DNA of 61,653 nucleotides, taken from contig MNCI01005191.1 in NCBI GenBank assembly GCA_015680685.1, positions 48,357 through 110,009 on the forward strand, in the 5' to 3' direction. The position numbers and the translations under genes were made by a program. Below the pieces are notes generated by a model, which made no database searches, was not told the DNA's origin, and saw only the letters and a list, made by a program, of their open reading frames with translations. The stretch comes from Gnetum montanum (lineage: Eukaryota > Streptophyta > Gnetopsida > Gnetales > Gnetaceae). Position 1 is the first letter of the stretch. Each line of letters begins with the position of its first letter. This document shows positions 45,076 to 58,188 of the stretch, in pieces.

Positions 45076-46111
45076 CAAGATATGACTAAGCAAAGGTTGT
45101 TGACCATTTATTGACCACCTTTAACAACTAACATCTTCTCTTTCTTTTTTAGGAGTAAGATTAGCATTAATTATCACCAACTTTCCATTGTTAAAAAAGC
45201 ATATTCCATGATGGAAGATAGAGTTTTCAACTCTAAGGGCTCATGTCTGAAACTTTCAAGGATTTCTAACTCTCCCCAGTAAGTGTCATCAGGTTCATTA
45301 GAGAGTTGGTGATGGATTTGCTCTAGTTCATCCATGCCTTCAACATAGATACACGTTAGGCTCTCAGTTGGTTTCATGCAAATTGTTGAGTTGTATTAGG
45401 TTTAGCTATGAACCACTAGGTGCCCTCTTGTTTTGTAGCTCCTACATATAGGAACCTTTGAATTTTAGACACATTTGCACACTGCCTGCATGCTATGATG
45501 AACGTACTTTTGACATACCATAGTTTTTGCATGTAGTTGCACCTAGTATCACTATATGCAATGCATGGAACTCTCTTATTCTATATTTTTCCAAATGCAT
45601 TTTCCTTAAAAATCTCCAAGGAAAAGTCTCTAATTCCTAACGGTGCATCAATAGTGCTCAACCAAGCCCTTCCCATGATGATTGGAAAGTCCTCCTTGTA
45701 GTTATCAACCCAGATCACTAGAAAATCAATAGGATAGGACCACCCACAAACGATGGTCACAATGTCCTCCACCAATCCCAAGGGAACAGTGATGGACTGA
45801 TCTACCAACTCAAGATAAATTTTGCTCTTCTTGAGTGGAGGCAGGTTTCAGGCTTTGTACATCTCATGAGAAATTAGATTTACACCAAAACTTGAATTAA
45901 GAAGAGCCTTGTATGGTTCATTCCAAAAAATTTGCAAATAGATTAGGGGACTTCCAAGATTACATCTTTTCCTAAGAAGGAGACTAGACTTTATCCAATT
46001 GGTTACCACATGGGTCAACATGATAGTATGCACTTTGGAAGACATTTGATTTGAAGGGGACTTGAATGGTGTGGATGTAGAAAATGAGGTAGGAGTAGGG
46101 CTATTAGCCAT
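45076..46111 (-). pseudogene. pro: E5 protease and protease-RT linker
   Basis: The reading has the HTIMLTHVVTNWIK segment (46020), ALLNSSFGVNLIS in which the catalytic DSG has become NSS (about 45900), VDQSITVPLGLVEDI, FPIIMGRAWLSTIDA (about 45670) and a linker with LTCIYVEGMDELEQIHHQL (45350-45300). The loss of the catalytic Asp makes the protease dead apart from stops at 45847 and elsewhere. Confidence 0.82.
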
Positions 46112-49100
46112 GTAAGTCCGTAAGGGCTTTGTAAGACTATTGGTTTGGAAGAATAGTTTTTTTTAAAGATTTGGTTTCTGAATCACTTAGTTGAGGAGTC
46201 GGCTGTAAGTTAACAACCTTGGCAGCATTATGTTGATGTGGTTGTGCTGGAATTTTGCCCTACATTGATGGAGCAAGTGGTAAGTGAGTTGAGTATGAAG
46301 GGACATCTATAGGAGGATGAGAAGGGTAATGAGGAAATGGGGATTTCCCTCTTGGAGATTAGACTTTGTAGTATTTAGGAGGATAATAGTAATGCTGGAA
46401 TGAAGCATGATTGGAAGAGTCATGTGGAGAAAGGGGTTGCTGAATGTAGTATCCATATGGATCAAGCTGTTGGTAAGGGTGCTACTGCCTTGGTGGTGGC
46501 ATCCCCAATAGTTATGGATGCTACCATTGATGGTACTACTTATAAGGTTGTGGTGTAGCTCCACTTTGGTGGTAGGCTTGTTGTTGGTGGAACTACTTGG
46601 GGTTGCCTTGAGGATAAGATAACCTTTTGAGTGCTTGCCTTCTTGCCAATTTAGGATTTAAGCATATACCCCAAACTCTTGCAATTGTGACATAACATGG
46701 CAACATCCCTTAGGATGTTCATATTGGAAAATGTGACATCCACCATCATCATTTGTTTCAAACTCTACAACCTTCTCAACTGTAGCAACCTTGCCCTTGC
46801 CCCTTTGATGGGCACCTTCAACTTCCTTCCTTCTCTTGTGATCATGATCACTACTTTGCTTTTTGGATTCCTTTGATATTTTTAGAGTAGTTTGGAACTT
46901 TTCATCCAAAGAGTCCCACATGTTATCTACCTTAGCTAAAATTTTGGAAATATATTTTTGAATCAGAAATATTTTTTGTTGCACCACTTCATCAAGTGAT
47001 GCCTCCTCCTCATTATCACAGAATTGAACTTCCCTTTTCTAATGGAAGGGTCTTGGTTGTACTCCTTTGCACTTTCCCATTTTCTCAACTCTTCTTCTTC
47101 CTTGACAACCTACTCTATCAACCTTTGAATCTAGTGAACCATTAATTTTGAAAGCCTTCTAATGGGCTGTGATATCGCAGCCGCGATATCGCATCTGACA
47201 CCGTGATATCGCGTATGCGATATTGTGTCCTACCGTAAGTTCTATAAATAAGAGGTAGCCTTCCCTTGTTTCCCCATCTAGATCTAGATCCTTAGCCAAA
47301 ATATAGTAGTTTTACCATTCCAGAGTTAGAATAATTTCCATGTACCCATAGTAGGAGTCTCAAAGTGAACGAATCTTTATTCAAGCAATTTGTACCTAAG
47401 CACACATTGTGTCTGGCAATAAAGAAGAACTTTCTGATAAACCTTGCAGCATATGGACTAAGCTCCATAGGATTTAATTATTATTAAATGATTAATTGCT
47501 TTCCTAGATACTTAATCTCTCTCAACCCTTAACTCTCCTAGTTAAGTGCATTCAATATGACTACTTCGAGCACGTGTGCTACGCTTGGTAACCTAGTAAC
47601 AAATAGCATTTGGTAATCCCAGTAGCATTGCACTAGTTTAGGGTGTGTATGGCAAGTGGGGATGGATACTGATGCTAGGACACTTAGAGCTTAGTTAGTG
47701 AAAGTTAGTTAATTAGTCTTTTCACCCTTTCCCCTCTTAGCATAGGTGTTAAAAAGATAAAAGACATAAAAATCACATGCATCAAGCTTACTTAACCATA
47801 GAACTATGACAAATACAAGTAAGCTTGGGAAGACAACGATTGATTAACCTTAAGTGTTCCATAAGGTGTATAAGCACTTAGTCCTTGGAGTTCGACCGGA
47901 TCGTGCGTGAGATGCTCGTATTCGTATGGTTGAGTGTAGGGGTACCTCGCCACTCATCACCTTCCTTGGGCATAAACCCCAGGAGTTCTCCTCATTTCTA
48001 TTTAGAGCCCATCTGTGATATGGCAAAGCTACTCCCTTTGAGAAAAACCATGGCTAGTACATCAATGCAAAAAAGAATGGTACCTACCCATGGCTGTGTC
48101 CAAGGATTCATGTGTTCCTTATTTCCAACCTTGGATCTACTTTCTCATGTTAGAAACTTGGGAGTATGTTTGAGACTTATCATTGAATAGTTCAAGCATC
48201 ATACTCCATTTATAGATTGATTCTGGCTGCAAGGATTGGTACCAAATTTTAGCTTTTTAATGCATGTCCTTGGGAACAACTTTAATTTCTACCATTCATT
48301 CTCCATGTTTTGTAAGGCACATGTATTGTAAAAGGCTTGAAGATGATTCTGTGGATTTTAGCTATATCCCCCAAACTTGAGGATATTGTTCATATTCAAC
48401 CACTTGATTCTACTACCTTTCACATGCCTTGTTAAAATTCTCACTACCTTTACAATGTTTAGCATGTTTTAAGTTACAAGCAAAGGCTCATCATGGTCAT
48501 AGCCTCTATAATGCCCATGATGCCCATGGCGCTCTCTGATTTTCCTTTGTTCATGGTGGTGGACCTTCCTTAATTTCCCATGTCCTTGATCTCAGCTATT
48601 TCGGTGAGCCCTATGATCATCTCTATCCCACTAGTCATCTTCATCACAGTCATGTCCTTTGCAGCTTCAGTCAAAGCTAAAGGATGAAGAAGAGGACTGC
48701 AAGGGTAAAAAGGAAGGAGGACTAGCACCACCACGATGCCTGCCACCCCCTCTTTTGAGGTTAGGGCCATAATCATCATTGTGATGCTTATCCTCATTAA
48801 TGTCATGACTTCCATCTTTGAATCCCTATGAACATGGGACCTATTATTGCCTGAGCCATGATTGTTTACAATGGATTGTAAGTTTTGGTTTAAGGCCCCT
48901 TCATCAAAACCAAGGGAAGGAGAGTCAATGAAATGAGAATCCCTAGAAGAGGGATCCTCACTATCTTTTTGGCCTAGTAGGAACAAAGGGTTATTGAACT
49001 ATTTTTTCTTTAAAGCTTCATAGTGCCTCTCTTTTTGTTAATCTCTTTTGTGTTGTGCTTCAGTGAAATGGTAATCCCAATAGTTGTGATCTTGCATAAC

Positions 49101-49382
49101 ATATTTAGCATTGAGCCCTTGGATGCTAGACCTCATAAGAGTTTGGTGTAGCATTGCAAAAATTGATCAATTGGTTGGCAACACAATGTTTCCCTTCATG
49201 TCCCTCCACTACAACTATTCATCCTAATGCAAGATGAAGGTGAAGTCTCACACATACTCATTGGGATGAGTATATACCACTCTACATTATTCAAGCACTA
49301 GAAGATTCGACCGTTCATTTCTTTGTTAATTAGATGTATGCTCAAACCTGGGTAGAAAATCATCCTTGTGAGAAGAAGACAT
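46112..49382 (-). pseudogene. gag: E5 gag, interrupted by a solo LTR
   Basis: ATG at 49382 (MSSSHKDDFLPR) matches the E1 gag start. A SR/HR-rich middle (48570-48860), the capsid-like region (48200-48420), the solo LTR 47160-47959, a charged region (46987-46780), a finger with CHIFQYEHPKGCC (about 46740; second Cys changed to Phe) and a Gln/Tyr/Pro-rich tail follow. Many TAG and TGA stops. Confidence 0.8.
47160..47959 (+). mobile_element. solo LTR, family A, with target duplication
   Basis: It begins TAATGGG (a changed TGATGAG) and ends CTCATCA. CCTTC at 47155-47159 and 47960-47964 is the 5-bp duplication. It lies in E5 gag in opposite orientation. U3 has the GATATCGC palindromes (47171-47224) and 'ctataaataagagg' follows at about 47241. 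Confidence 0.92.
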
Positions 49383-49518
49383 CTTTAGATTGGAAGAAAA
49401 TATCAGTGTGCTTTTAATATTATTATTATTACTGAGAATAATTATGACTTTAAGGTTCATTCCAATGATGTTAAATAATTTTCACTAAGTTCTAGATAAT
49501 GCCCATAGCTAACTAATG

Positions 49519-49536
49519 TCCCCAACAATGACACCA
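49519..49536 (-). promoter_or_regulatory. decayed primer binding site of E5
   Basis: The minus strand reads TGGTGTCATTGTTGGGGA, five transitions away from the tRNA-Asp complement, all of the C-to-T or G-to-A kind. Confidence 0.8.
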
Positions 49537-49537
49537 A

Positions 49538-50396
49538 TGATGAGCAATGAGTATACACTACGTCCAACCATACAAATCACTAGCGTCCACTAAGAGATCT
49601 AGTCAAATTTTGAAGACTTTAGGTTTCTAAGTACACTGGTTCTAGGAGGTGAATCTAACTGTTGTAATTATTGTCTTCCTAATTCCACTTGTCAAGTGCA
49701 AGTGTATGGTTAAGTGTAATTGAGGCATATGATTTTTATCATTTTATCTTTTATGGGTTTAAGTCGCCTATGAACAAGAATAAAGTATATAATTGCTTAA
49801 TTAATCTAATAACTAGTTAATACTTAAGTAATCCTAACATAAGCATCTATTCCCACTTTCCATACACATCTTGAACATGTTATAGCACCACTAGGTTACC
49901 AAGTGTTAAGTGCTACTAGGATGATGAAGTGTTAAATGTATGCTTGAAGTGGTCGTACTTATGTTCACTATTTAATTGATCTTAATTAATTACTTAGAAA
50001 CATTAAAGTAAATTACATGAATATTAAATGCATAAGGAAACAATTAATATATTTCAAGTGCTACAAGGTTTTATAAAAAAAGCTTGTCTTTATTGTCATT
50101 CACACTAAAGTGCTTAGGGACATCAGTGCTCAAATAAAGATCTGTGCACTCTTTGACTCTTACTGCAGGCACTCAGAAATATTCTAACTGTTGGAAGAAA
50201 AAATTTGCAAGAGCTTTGCTAGAACTACTGAAAGATTGTCATAAATGTAGTAGGCAGGTGCACATTTATAGGCAAAGATAGGGTGCCACGTTGATGGGTA
50301 CACATTAACAAGTCAAACCCTACATTGATGAGATTCCATTAATGGGGTCGCATCGACGACATCCCATCGATGCAACCTAATAATGATGACTCATCA
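49538..50396 (-). mobile_element. E5 5' LTR
   Basis: On the minus strand TGATGAG (50396-50390) to CTCATCA (49544-49538). The primer site follows at once, so it is a 5' LTR. U3 near 50340-50380 has ATCGATG/TCGACGA words. The outer flank is gaaga. Confidence 0.88.
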
Positions 50397-51925
50397 GAAG
50401 ACATTAAGCATGCCATAGGGTCTTAGAATAGCTATGATGCTTAGACTTCAAAAATTAGACATCTAAAGTTCATAAAGAAGGAATTTCAGGCTATGAAAGT
50501 TTATTAAGTGTATAGAAGATGGATGAAGGGTTATAGATTTTTGGATAGATTATTGAAAGTAAGGGAAGTATTTATTAGATTATTGGATGATCTTGGAAGG
50601 CACAAGATGATGTGGAATTGCTTATGAAATATGAAATACAAGAGTTATACAAGTGGATCCTCCCGAAAGTAGGATCCAGCCCGTAGTGCCCTTGTATAAC
50701 CATGCCTAAAAGTGTTCTTAGGCATTGAAGGAGTTGAATGTAAGACATACATAGTAGCAAAACACACATATTAGTATCACCAAATTGGGAAAATAACACT
50801 ATATTATATAAAATCACAAGTTATGTTTAAATATACAGTGAGATGAGATGGATTGTGGAAAGGATTGCTGAACTTGGGATGAAAGGTGTCTTACCATAGG
50901 CACAATGAATCCTTGTGTGTTATTAATGGTTAAAGTAATCATTAGCTCTTTAATTCCAAGATTCAAACCAAGTCCAAATCACTTTCTGGTGAGATCACAT
51001 TGTTTCATCTTCGAGAGTTATACCTGTAAGACTACCACTATTGCAAAGAGTATTACCACTTGGCATATTGTCCAAGGGAGGAGTTTATTAATTGCACTTT
51101 TAATTATTTTTTTAGATTTCTGAGAAACCACCTACTTTCAGGCATCAGTAATATGTCCTTCCAGTGGAACCCCTAGATATTTATTCTATGCATGGATTTT
51201 ATTTATAATTATGTCAACCAGAGGACTACCTTCAGGCATGGGTAACATGTCTTTCTAGTGACATGGTAAGGCAACACTTATTGTACACTTACCCCCATTT
51301 TTAATTAGATCTACAAGGATATAATACACCTAAGTAACATGATAAAACTCACAATAGTAATCCAAGAGAATTCACAAATCCTATTGATGTCACACTCTTT
51401 GCATTTCCATTTGGTTCTTCATTCTTTTGTCCAAACATAATGATCACAAGGTTATTTTTAGGTTTATTATGAGAAGAATATCATTATGGCCATGGTAAGA
51501 ACCTCTTATTATTGAAATGGGTGGATGGATGTTGTGCTCTCATTGTATAGAAAATTAGTTCCTTATGATTCATAATATAGAGAAATCTTCACCTTATTGG
51601 GGCTACATCGTGCCTTATTTGATGTGTTTTATTGGAAGTTTATATAAATATGTACAAGGAAAATGTGAATAAAATGTGAAAAATTAGAGAAGATATCAAA
51701 AATTTAAAGATAAAAAGAATGAAAAATTATCAAAGAATTTAAAAATATCAAAGAATAACAAATGGTTTAAGAAATGTAAAAGTGTAAAAGAATGACAAGA
51801 TATCAAAGAATGTGAAAATTGGTAAGAAAAGAAAAAGGTATAACACAAATTATAAACCATAAAAAAATAAAAAAAAAAAAGTTAAAAAGTACTTATTAAT
51901 TCTTGTGTTAAGATAAGACATCTCC
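50397..51925 (-). other. 3' region of element E6
   Basis: No sense coding. Landmarks of the Athila-like 3' region occur reversed: an antisense SGSS-type segment (50640-50710), a CCAAGTCCAAATCAC block, AATATGTCCTTCCAGTG, and A-rich stretches (51700-51890). It is broken on the left by the E5 LTR. Confidence 0.6.
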
Positions 51926-52991
51926 CCCACAATTGAACTCATGGACAAGTGTTCTGAAAATGGACCCTAGATCCCCTGGATCATACACTCTAGGTTGCTC
52001 ACTTACCATCCTTAGTGATTTAGTGTTTCAGTTATTGTCCCAGGTAATCTTGATGGTAATTAAATTTTGATCATCTGAGGATATGTATTTTGTTGGACTA
52101 TATGGTCTTTGCATCTTAGAAGGTTCAACTATACTCTCTACTTTATTATTAAATTCAAATTTTAAGTTCTTAGTTTCCCTATTTGCTAGTGTATGATTTT
52201 GGTTTAATATTTTTGTTTTTTTGCTCTTGGTTGGGATCATTCTCTTAGAATATGAGTTAATAATTGGGTTAGACTATTTCATCATGTTTTAGACAATCTA
52301 AGGTTCTTAGTTTTTGGCCACTAGATATCTTTTGGATTAGTGGCTCATGCTTCTTTTTGTTCATACACTTGTTTCTCACTTTTGTTGTGGGCTGATGTAA
52401 GGATTATGTTGACATTTTTAAGTATTGGTCCACAACTATACCCTTTGTTATCATTAGTAATGCTTAGAATTCGTTGTATGTGTATGGGTCCTTACGTATC
52501 CTCCTTAAAGATTTCTATAGATAAATCTCTCATCCCTAACTTAGCATCTATTGTGCTAAGCCATGCTCTTCCCATTATGATGGGAAATTCCTTATCATTA
52601 TTTTTCACACCAATCAACAAAAAGTCTACTAGATAGGACCACCCATTAATAGTGGTCACCACATCATCTATTTGCTCTAAAGGAATGGTGACAAATTGGT
52701 CTACAAGCTCTAACCTTATGTTGTACTTCTTGAAGGGTAGTAGGTTATTGTTTCTTGAGAGATCAAGGTTACTCCAGAACTTGAGTCTAGGAGGGCCTTG
52801 CATGGTGAATTTCTAGCTACTTGTAAATAAATCAAAGGAAATCTTGAATCAGTTCTTTTCCTAGGAAGTATCCCTATGTTAATCCACTCAGATACTATAT
52901 CTGTTAGCATGATAATTTTAAGTTCTTGATGTGATTGTTGGAGAATCAAGGTGTTTATAGGAGGATCCTTCATAGAAGAAACTTGTCTCAA
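51926..52991 (-). pseudogene. pro: E6 protease fused toward the integrase tail
   Basis: Protease boxes: ALLDSSSGVTLIS (DSS in place of DSG, about 52790), LELVDQFVTIPLEQIDDV, FPIIMGRAWLSTIDA (about 52575). A linker follows (52240-52028), then NCGGD (about 51937), which corresponds to the tail after integrase in E1 (SCGGDGHL at 40670-40690). RT, RNase H and integrase core are absent, as in the element at 968-5258. Confidence 0.75.
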
Positions 52992-54480
52992 TGAAGTTCA
53001 AACTCTACTAGATTTTTTGGACTTGTCCAAAAGAAAGGATGTTTTTTAGATTTACCCTTAGAATTGTTGGTATGATCCTCTATTTGTACATTCACTTTCC
53101 TTGTAGCTTTTCTCTACTGAGGTTGTGATGGAAGTTCTCATTGCATAACAAGTGGTGGCACAGGTGTAAATAATTATATAGTTGATTGAACAAACTAGCT
53201 GCTTGTGGATGCACATATTGATTGGAGTCCATCCTTGGAGGTGTTGGCCTATGATATTCTAGTGGGTAATATTGAGGAGTTTGAATTGCTGTGTTAGTTG
53301 GAGAAATTGGACACTAGACATAGTATCCACAAGGGTCTAGTTGTCGATATAGATATTGTTGTCATGGTGGTGGCATCACCCATGATTGTGGTTGTTGCCA
53401 CTACTGATGATATTGCTCTTGTAGCTGTGGATAGGCTTCACTGGGGTAGTAGGCTAATTGGAAGGTTTGATGGTAGTTACCTTGAGGATAAAGGTAACTA
53501 TTTGGGCATTTTCTTCTTGATGAATCTGAGGTTTAGTTCATATGTCCCTATTTCTTACAAATGTGCCATAATAGGGCAACACCCTTTATGGTGGTCATTT
53601 TGGCATATAGAACATCCTTCCTCTTCATCCAAGCTTGTACTTGAAAATTCTGCCACTAAAGTTACTATTCATTTTCGTTCGAAATCTCTTTTCTTCTTCT
53701 GCTCCTTGCCTTTACTAAAGACCTACTTATTCTTTCCTCCACTATTTTTAGAGCTATTACAAGTTTTTCATCTACCAAATTGCACATTTTTTCTACCTTT
53801 GCTACAATATTGTTTATAGATTTTTGAATAGGTAGGATTTTATTTTGTATTACCTCCTCTAAGGTTTCCTCCTCTTTATGATCACACATCTATACATCTA
53901 TTTTTCTAATAGATGGGTCTCTATTGTACTCCTTAGCTAATTCTATCTTCTTTAATTCATCTTCTTCCTTTGTCACTTGATCGATAAGTCTCTGATTTTG
54001 ATGGATAGTCATTTTAGATAATCTACCTTAGGAGTAAACCCCAAGGGTCTCCCTAGTTTTGTTGCATAGCCCATCAACAATGTGCCTAAGTTGCTCCCAT
54101 TGGAAAAATTCATTACCTAGGAACCTATGTAGAAGTGAATAGTATCTATCCATTACCACATCAAAGGAATCATGGGTCCCTTGCTTCCAACCCTATATCT
54201 GTTTCCTAATATTTGACATCCAAGAGTAGGTTTGATATTTGTCATTACAAAGTTTAAGCATGGTACTCCATCTCCTGATTGATTCTAGTTCCAATGATCT
54301 ATAGTCTCTTTGACAAGTATAGGGAATAACTTGAGTCTCTACCAATCACTTTCTATGTTCTGTAGGGTGCAAGCATCATGGAATGCTTGAAGGTGGTGTT
54401 GTGGATCTACGTTATATCCACCCTCAAATCTGGGCATGTTTTTCATGTCTAGTCGGTTATCTTTGCATTTTTGGATGAGG
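52992..54480 (-). pseudogene. gag: E6 gag, 5' part missing
   Basis: The capsid-like domain reads MPRFEGGYNVDPQ, LQAFHDAC and RLKLFP (54440-54330). A charged region (53889-53665) and a CSICQNDHHKGCC finger (about 53600-53560) follow, then a Gln/Tyr-rich tail. N-terminal gag, primer site and 5' LTR are missing: the sequence changes to LINE-like DNA at about 54480. Confidence 0.78.
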
Positions 54481-54960
54481 AAAATGAATGATATTTGGAG
54501 AGTTCTTACCTTTTCAAAACTTTGTAATTTTTTATGATGTCTTATTCATCAAGGTCTTCCTATTAGCACTCATCTTTGACATATGAGAATTGTTTCTCTT
54601 CAATGTTTGCTTTATGATATAAAGGCTCATTTTCTTAATTTTCTTGAGTGTCTTGTTGCACATCATACTTAAAAATGGACATCTAGAATTTGTAGTATCC
54701 TTAAATCAAACATCAATCATATCACTCTTGGTGATCAATATGCTTTGTTTACTTTCATTCTTTGGATTTGAAAATGTCTTTAGCCACTTCTTCTATATTC
54801 TATTTAGAAGCTTTGATGTACAATTAAGTTCTAGCAACAAGGGCATAATTATGATCCTTTTTTAGGAGTTCAATATCATATTCTAAAATATGAAACTTTT
54901 ATGTTATAGCTGTAAACAAAAAAAACTTACCATAAAAGTTGAAAAATTAATTTGTTATCT
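54480..54960 (+). pseudogene. LINE C-terminal zinc-knuckle-like fragment
   Basis: A plus-strand reading gives IWRVL...HQGLPISTHL and HFLNFLECLVAH with TAG stops, which recalls the zinc-binding region at the C-terminus of plant LINE RT proteins (form: W...H.GLPT...HMGIV...C..C...ET..HLFFEC). It is the expected downstream partner of the fragment at 7700-8855. Confidence 0.5.
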
Positions 54961-57583
54961 ACAGTATTGTTGTCACATAAGACCATTTTATGGAACAGTG
55001 GTAGAATGAGAGGGAGGTTATTGGACTTGGTCATTTTTAAATGATGGAAAAACATTGGTAATTCATCAACAAGTTTTTTTTATTCTAGTATCATAATATA
55101 TGTTGAGACATGAGAGTTATTTTTATTAAATATTCATAACACAACTCACATCTAAAAAAACATACTTAGTATGCTTGCATCCTTGCAAATTTTTGACTAC
55201 AAGTTCAGATCATCAAATTTTGGGGTAGACATTATTGCTATAACCAATTACTTGTGCAACGTAGAGGAGAATTGTAATAATAAAATAATATTTATGTTCC
55301 ATTTGACATTGGCATGAAAAAGATTTAAGAGTGTTTTGCTGCTAGTTTTTCAATTATCAATACATCTTGAACATTTCTACCACCATGGTTGAGGCCAAGA
55401 CAAAATTTCAATAACAATGCAAACTTAGTTTAAAGGAAGGAACTAAAATCAAGGTAAAAATCTTCAAATTTTTCTATGGATTTAAGTTCTACAACAAACA
55501 AAAATAAGAACCAAAAGAGGAATTTCATAGCATGGATCATAATATATTGAACAAATTGTTGGCCTGTTGCAATGTCCTGAAGTAGCCATACATACACAAA
55601 CCCAAATTCAATCTGAACAATAACAAAATTTTTTAAAAATATCAAAGTGTATGGTCTATAATGATGGTCTATTTCACTGGAGTTAACTCAAAGTAGCCAT
55701 AGAAATGCTATAGAAAAAGTAGAGCAAGAAATTCGAAAACATAGATCTGTTGAAGAACTGGAAGGTTCTTGCATAGGGCAAAAAAAAAAAAAAATGGAAA
55801 AAGAAAAAAACCAAAGTAATGAAGAAAACCAAATCTAGGTCGCTTCCATGAATATTTTTTTTGATCATTACCACGATGGTGCACCTAAAGAAATCCAACG
55901 ATCCCAACTATGAAAATATGAAAATGCATGGCCTCTTCCTCTAACCTAGTCAAGCTAGAACTTGATGTTGATGCTTGTGGCTTAGGTAGAGCCATTATTT
56001 GCAAAGATGACACACCAATAGTGCTGGTAGAAAACACGATGATGAAGGCAAGAGGTGCAACTATGAGACTCCATCAATGAAGGGCTTGGAAACATCCATG
56101 ATTGCTAACGACCTTAGGGACGAAGCAGAGCAAGGCAAATGGCAATTTTACCTCCTAATGTGAGATAAAGATGATGTGGTGCATGGTACAATGGCCATAG
56201 AAAATGAACATCCCTTGAAATGTTTACACATCTTGCATAGATGTGTTGATATACGTGATATTAATTTTATGAGACCTTAATAATATTTTTTATATATTTA
56301 TTATAAAACTTCTAAGTGGGATAGGGCTTACAAATTAGGATGGAAGAACTTATGAACATGTGTTAAATATAACTTTATTTATTTAGGAAGTTATAATTAT
56401 TTCTCCTAGATATTTGTAATTTCTCATGAGACACTTACCAACTATGGCTTAAATTTCTCATAGAAGTTACAACTTCTAAGGAGGTTATGAATTAATCTTC
56501 TAGATATTTACAATATCCTTAACTTTTCATGATTATTGTAACTACCCTAAGATCACTATAAAAGGGCCTTCAAGGGTAGAATTTGAGAAGTGGGAGATTT
56601 GGAATTGGGGAAAAATATCCTTAGAAGAATATTAAAGATTGTAAAGCATGGCTTGCTAAGTACATCAATTCAACTACTTTTTTTTTGATCCAATGAGTTC
56701 ATTTCTTCCCAATTTGTTCTAGTTACTTAGCTAATAGTTTAGATAGTATCATGCTTGGCATTTACTTTTGGGATTTTTCTAAGTTACCTTTATAGTTCTA
56801 GTTTTGCACAATATTAGATTTCTATTCAGGTTTTCCATATAAGAGCTTGTGTTGTAGAAAAGCATTTTGAAAAATTTAATAGTAATATCTTATAGAAATT
56901 TCCTATTTAAGTTTATGGAATCTAGAAAATCTTTGAAATTTTAAGATGATTGAAATAGCTTCGTTGTTTTAAAGTGTATTGCCTTAGTATTTCAATTCTA
57001 AAATTGTCAAATTTTTGTGAAGGCTCTATTGAATGCAATTCTTGACAACTATCAACTAGTCAAAATAGAAGCTTATACTTTGTTGTTTATGCAACATTTT
57101 TGGTAGTGTAATAAGATTATCTTTTACAAAATTGCTTGTTAAGCTCAAAGGGTTTGAACAATTCATAGTTAGATTGAATTGGGATAGCTTTATTGTGAAG
57201 TGTTTTCTCATGTCAATTTATATTGCTTAAATGTTTGAGATTCCACACAAATCTACTTTCTTTTCTTTTCTCTTTCTAAAATTCATTAAATCTTGCTCTA
57301 TTTCTAGTTTTCTTGTGTAATTTTCTCTTTGGGGGAAATTGGGGGAAATTAGGAGTAGATTGACAAAATTGTGCTCAAACATTTTTGGAAAATTTTATTT
57401 GTTATAAATAATGTACTATAGGGACTATATAGACTAACTGACTTGACAAAATAGGAACCCTTTCAATAACTCATAGTATTTGATATGGTTAGCTGAATTT
57501 CTTTATGATAGCCAATTACAATTTTGTACATAACCCAACCATTTTAACATTCACAACAGCAAACCCAAACTCACATTTACTTT
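54961..57583. other. AT-rich DNA; possible old LTR near 56240-57060
   Basis: No gene recognised. 'cactataaaaggg' at 56555-56567, with upstream inverted AAGTTATAA/TTATAACTT words and a following AAGTGGGAGATTTGG, looks like the promoter part of a decayed LTR of another family, but no termini or primer site could be set. The rest shows nothing. Confidence 0.3.
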
Positions 57584-58174
57584 TGATGAGCAACAAGGTA
57601 CCCCTATGTCCAACCATACGAATCATGAGCGTTCATGCATAATCCAGTCAAATTCTGTGGATGGAACTAGTTGTAGTATCTAGATCATTAGGCTTTGATC
57701 GTAGTTTGCTATTTTCCTACTTGGACTAGTGGTAGCTTTGTCATGTATTGTTTAGTCCAAAGTCAAGCATATGATGTTGTCTAATTCTATGCTACTCCTA
57801 ATGATGATAAAAAGATAAATTAACTAAGCTAATGAATAGTGGAAAATAAGATCTAAACTAGCCTAGCTAGCCTAACANCTATGCTTAGGTACATCAGTGT
57901 TTAATTAAATATTCATACACACTCAGACTCCTATTGTGGGCACTTAGAAAATATTCTAACTTTGGAGGAAACAAACTGCAAGAGCTTCACTAACTATGAA
58001 AAAAACTATATGAAAATTTTGAGCTGGTGCACTATATTTATAAGTTGGTGTATACCCCGTGACATCAGATACCTAATATCACATCTTGGATTTGATGTTG
58101 GATACCTAACATTGCATCATGATCCCAACATCACCTACTCAAAGTTAAAGCTGATGAAAAAATGTGTTTCATCA
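57584..58174 (-). mobile_element. E7 3' LTR
   Basis: On the minus strand it begins TGATGAA after the polypurine tract and ends CTCATCA at 57584. A single N lies at 57878, so it is probably collapsed (591 bp against 700-800 for relatives). The outer flank is acttt (57579-57583). Confidence 0.88.
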
Positions 58175-58188
58175 TACCCCCATGATTG
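58175..58188 (-). promoter_or_regulatory. polypurine tract of E7
   Basis: Minus-strand CAATCATGGGGGTA immediately before the LTR. Confidence 0.85.

Noticed and set aside
8856-50396. Treating the two minus-strand LTRs as ends of one element
   Set aside because: LTR subfamilies and flanking five bases differ. Kept as a question rather than a feature.
55430-55907. Hydrophobic minus-strand frames
   Set aside because: Same composition effect, in AT-rich DNA with no supporting signals.
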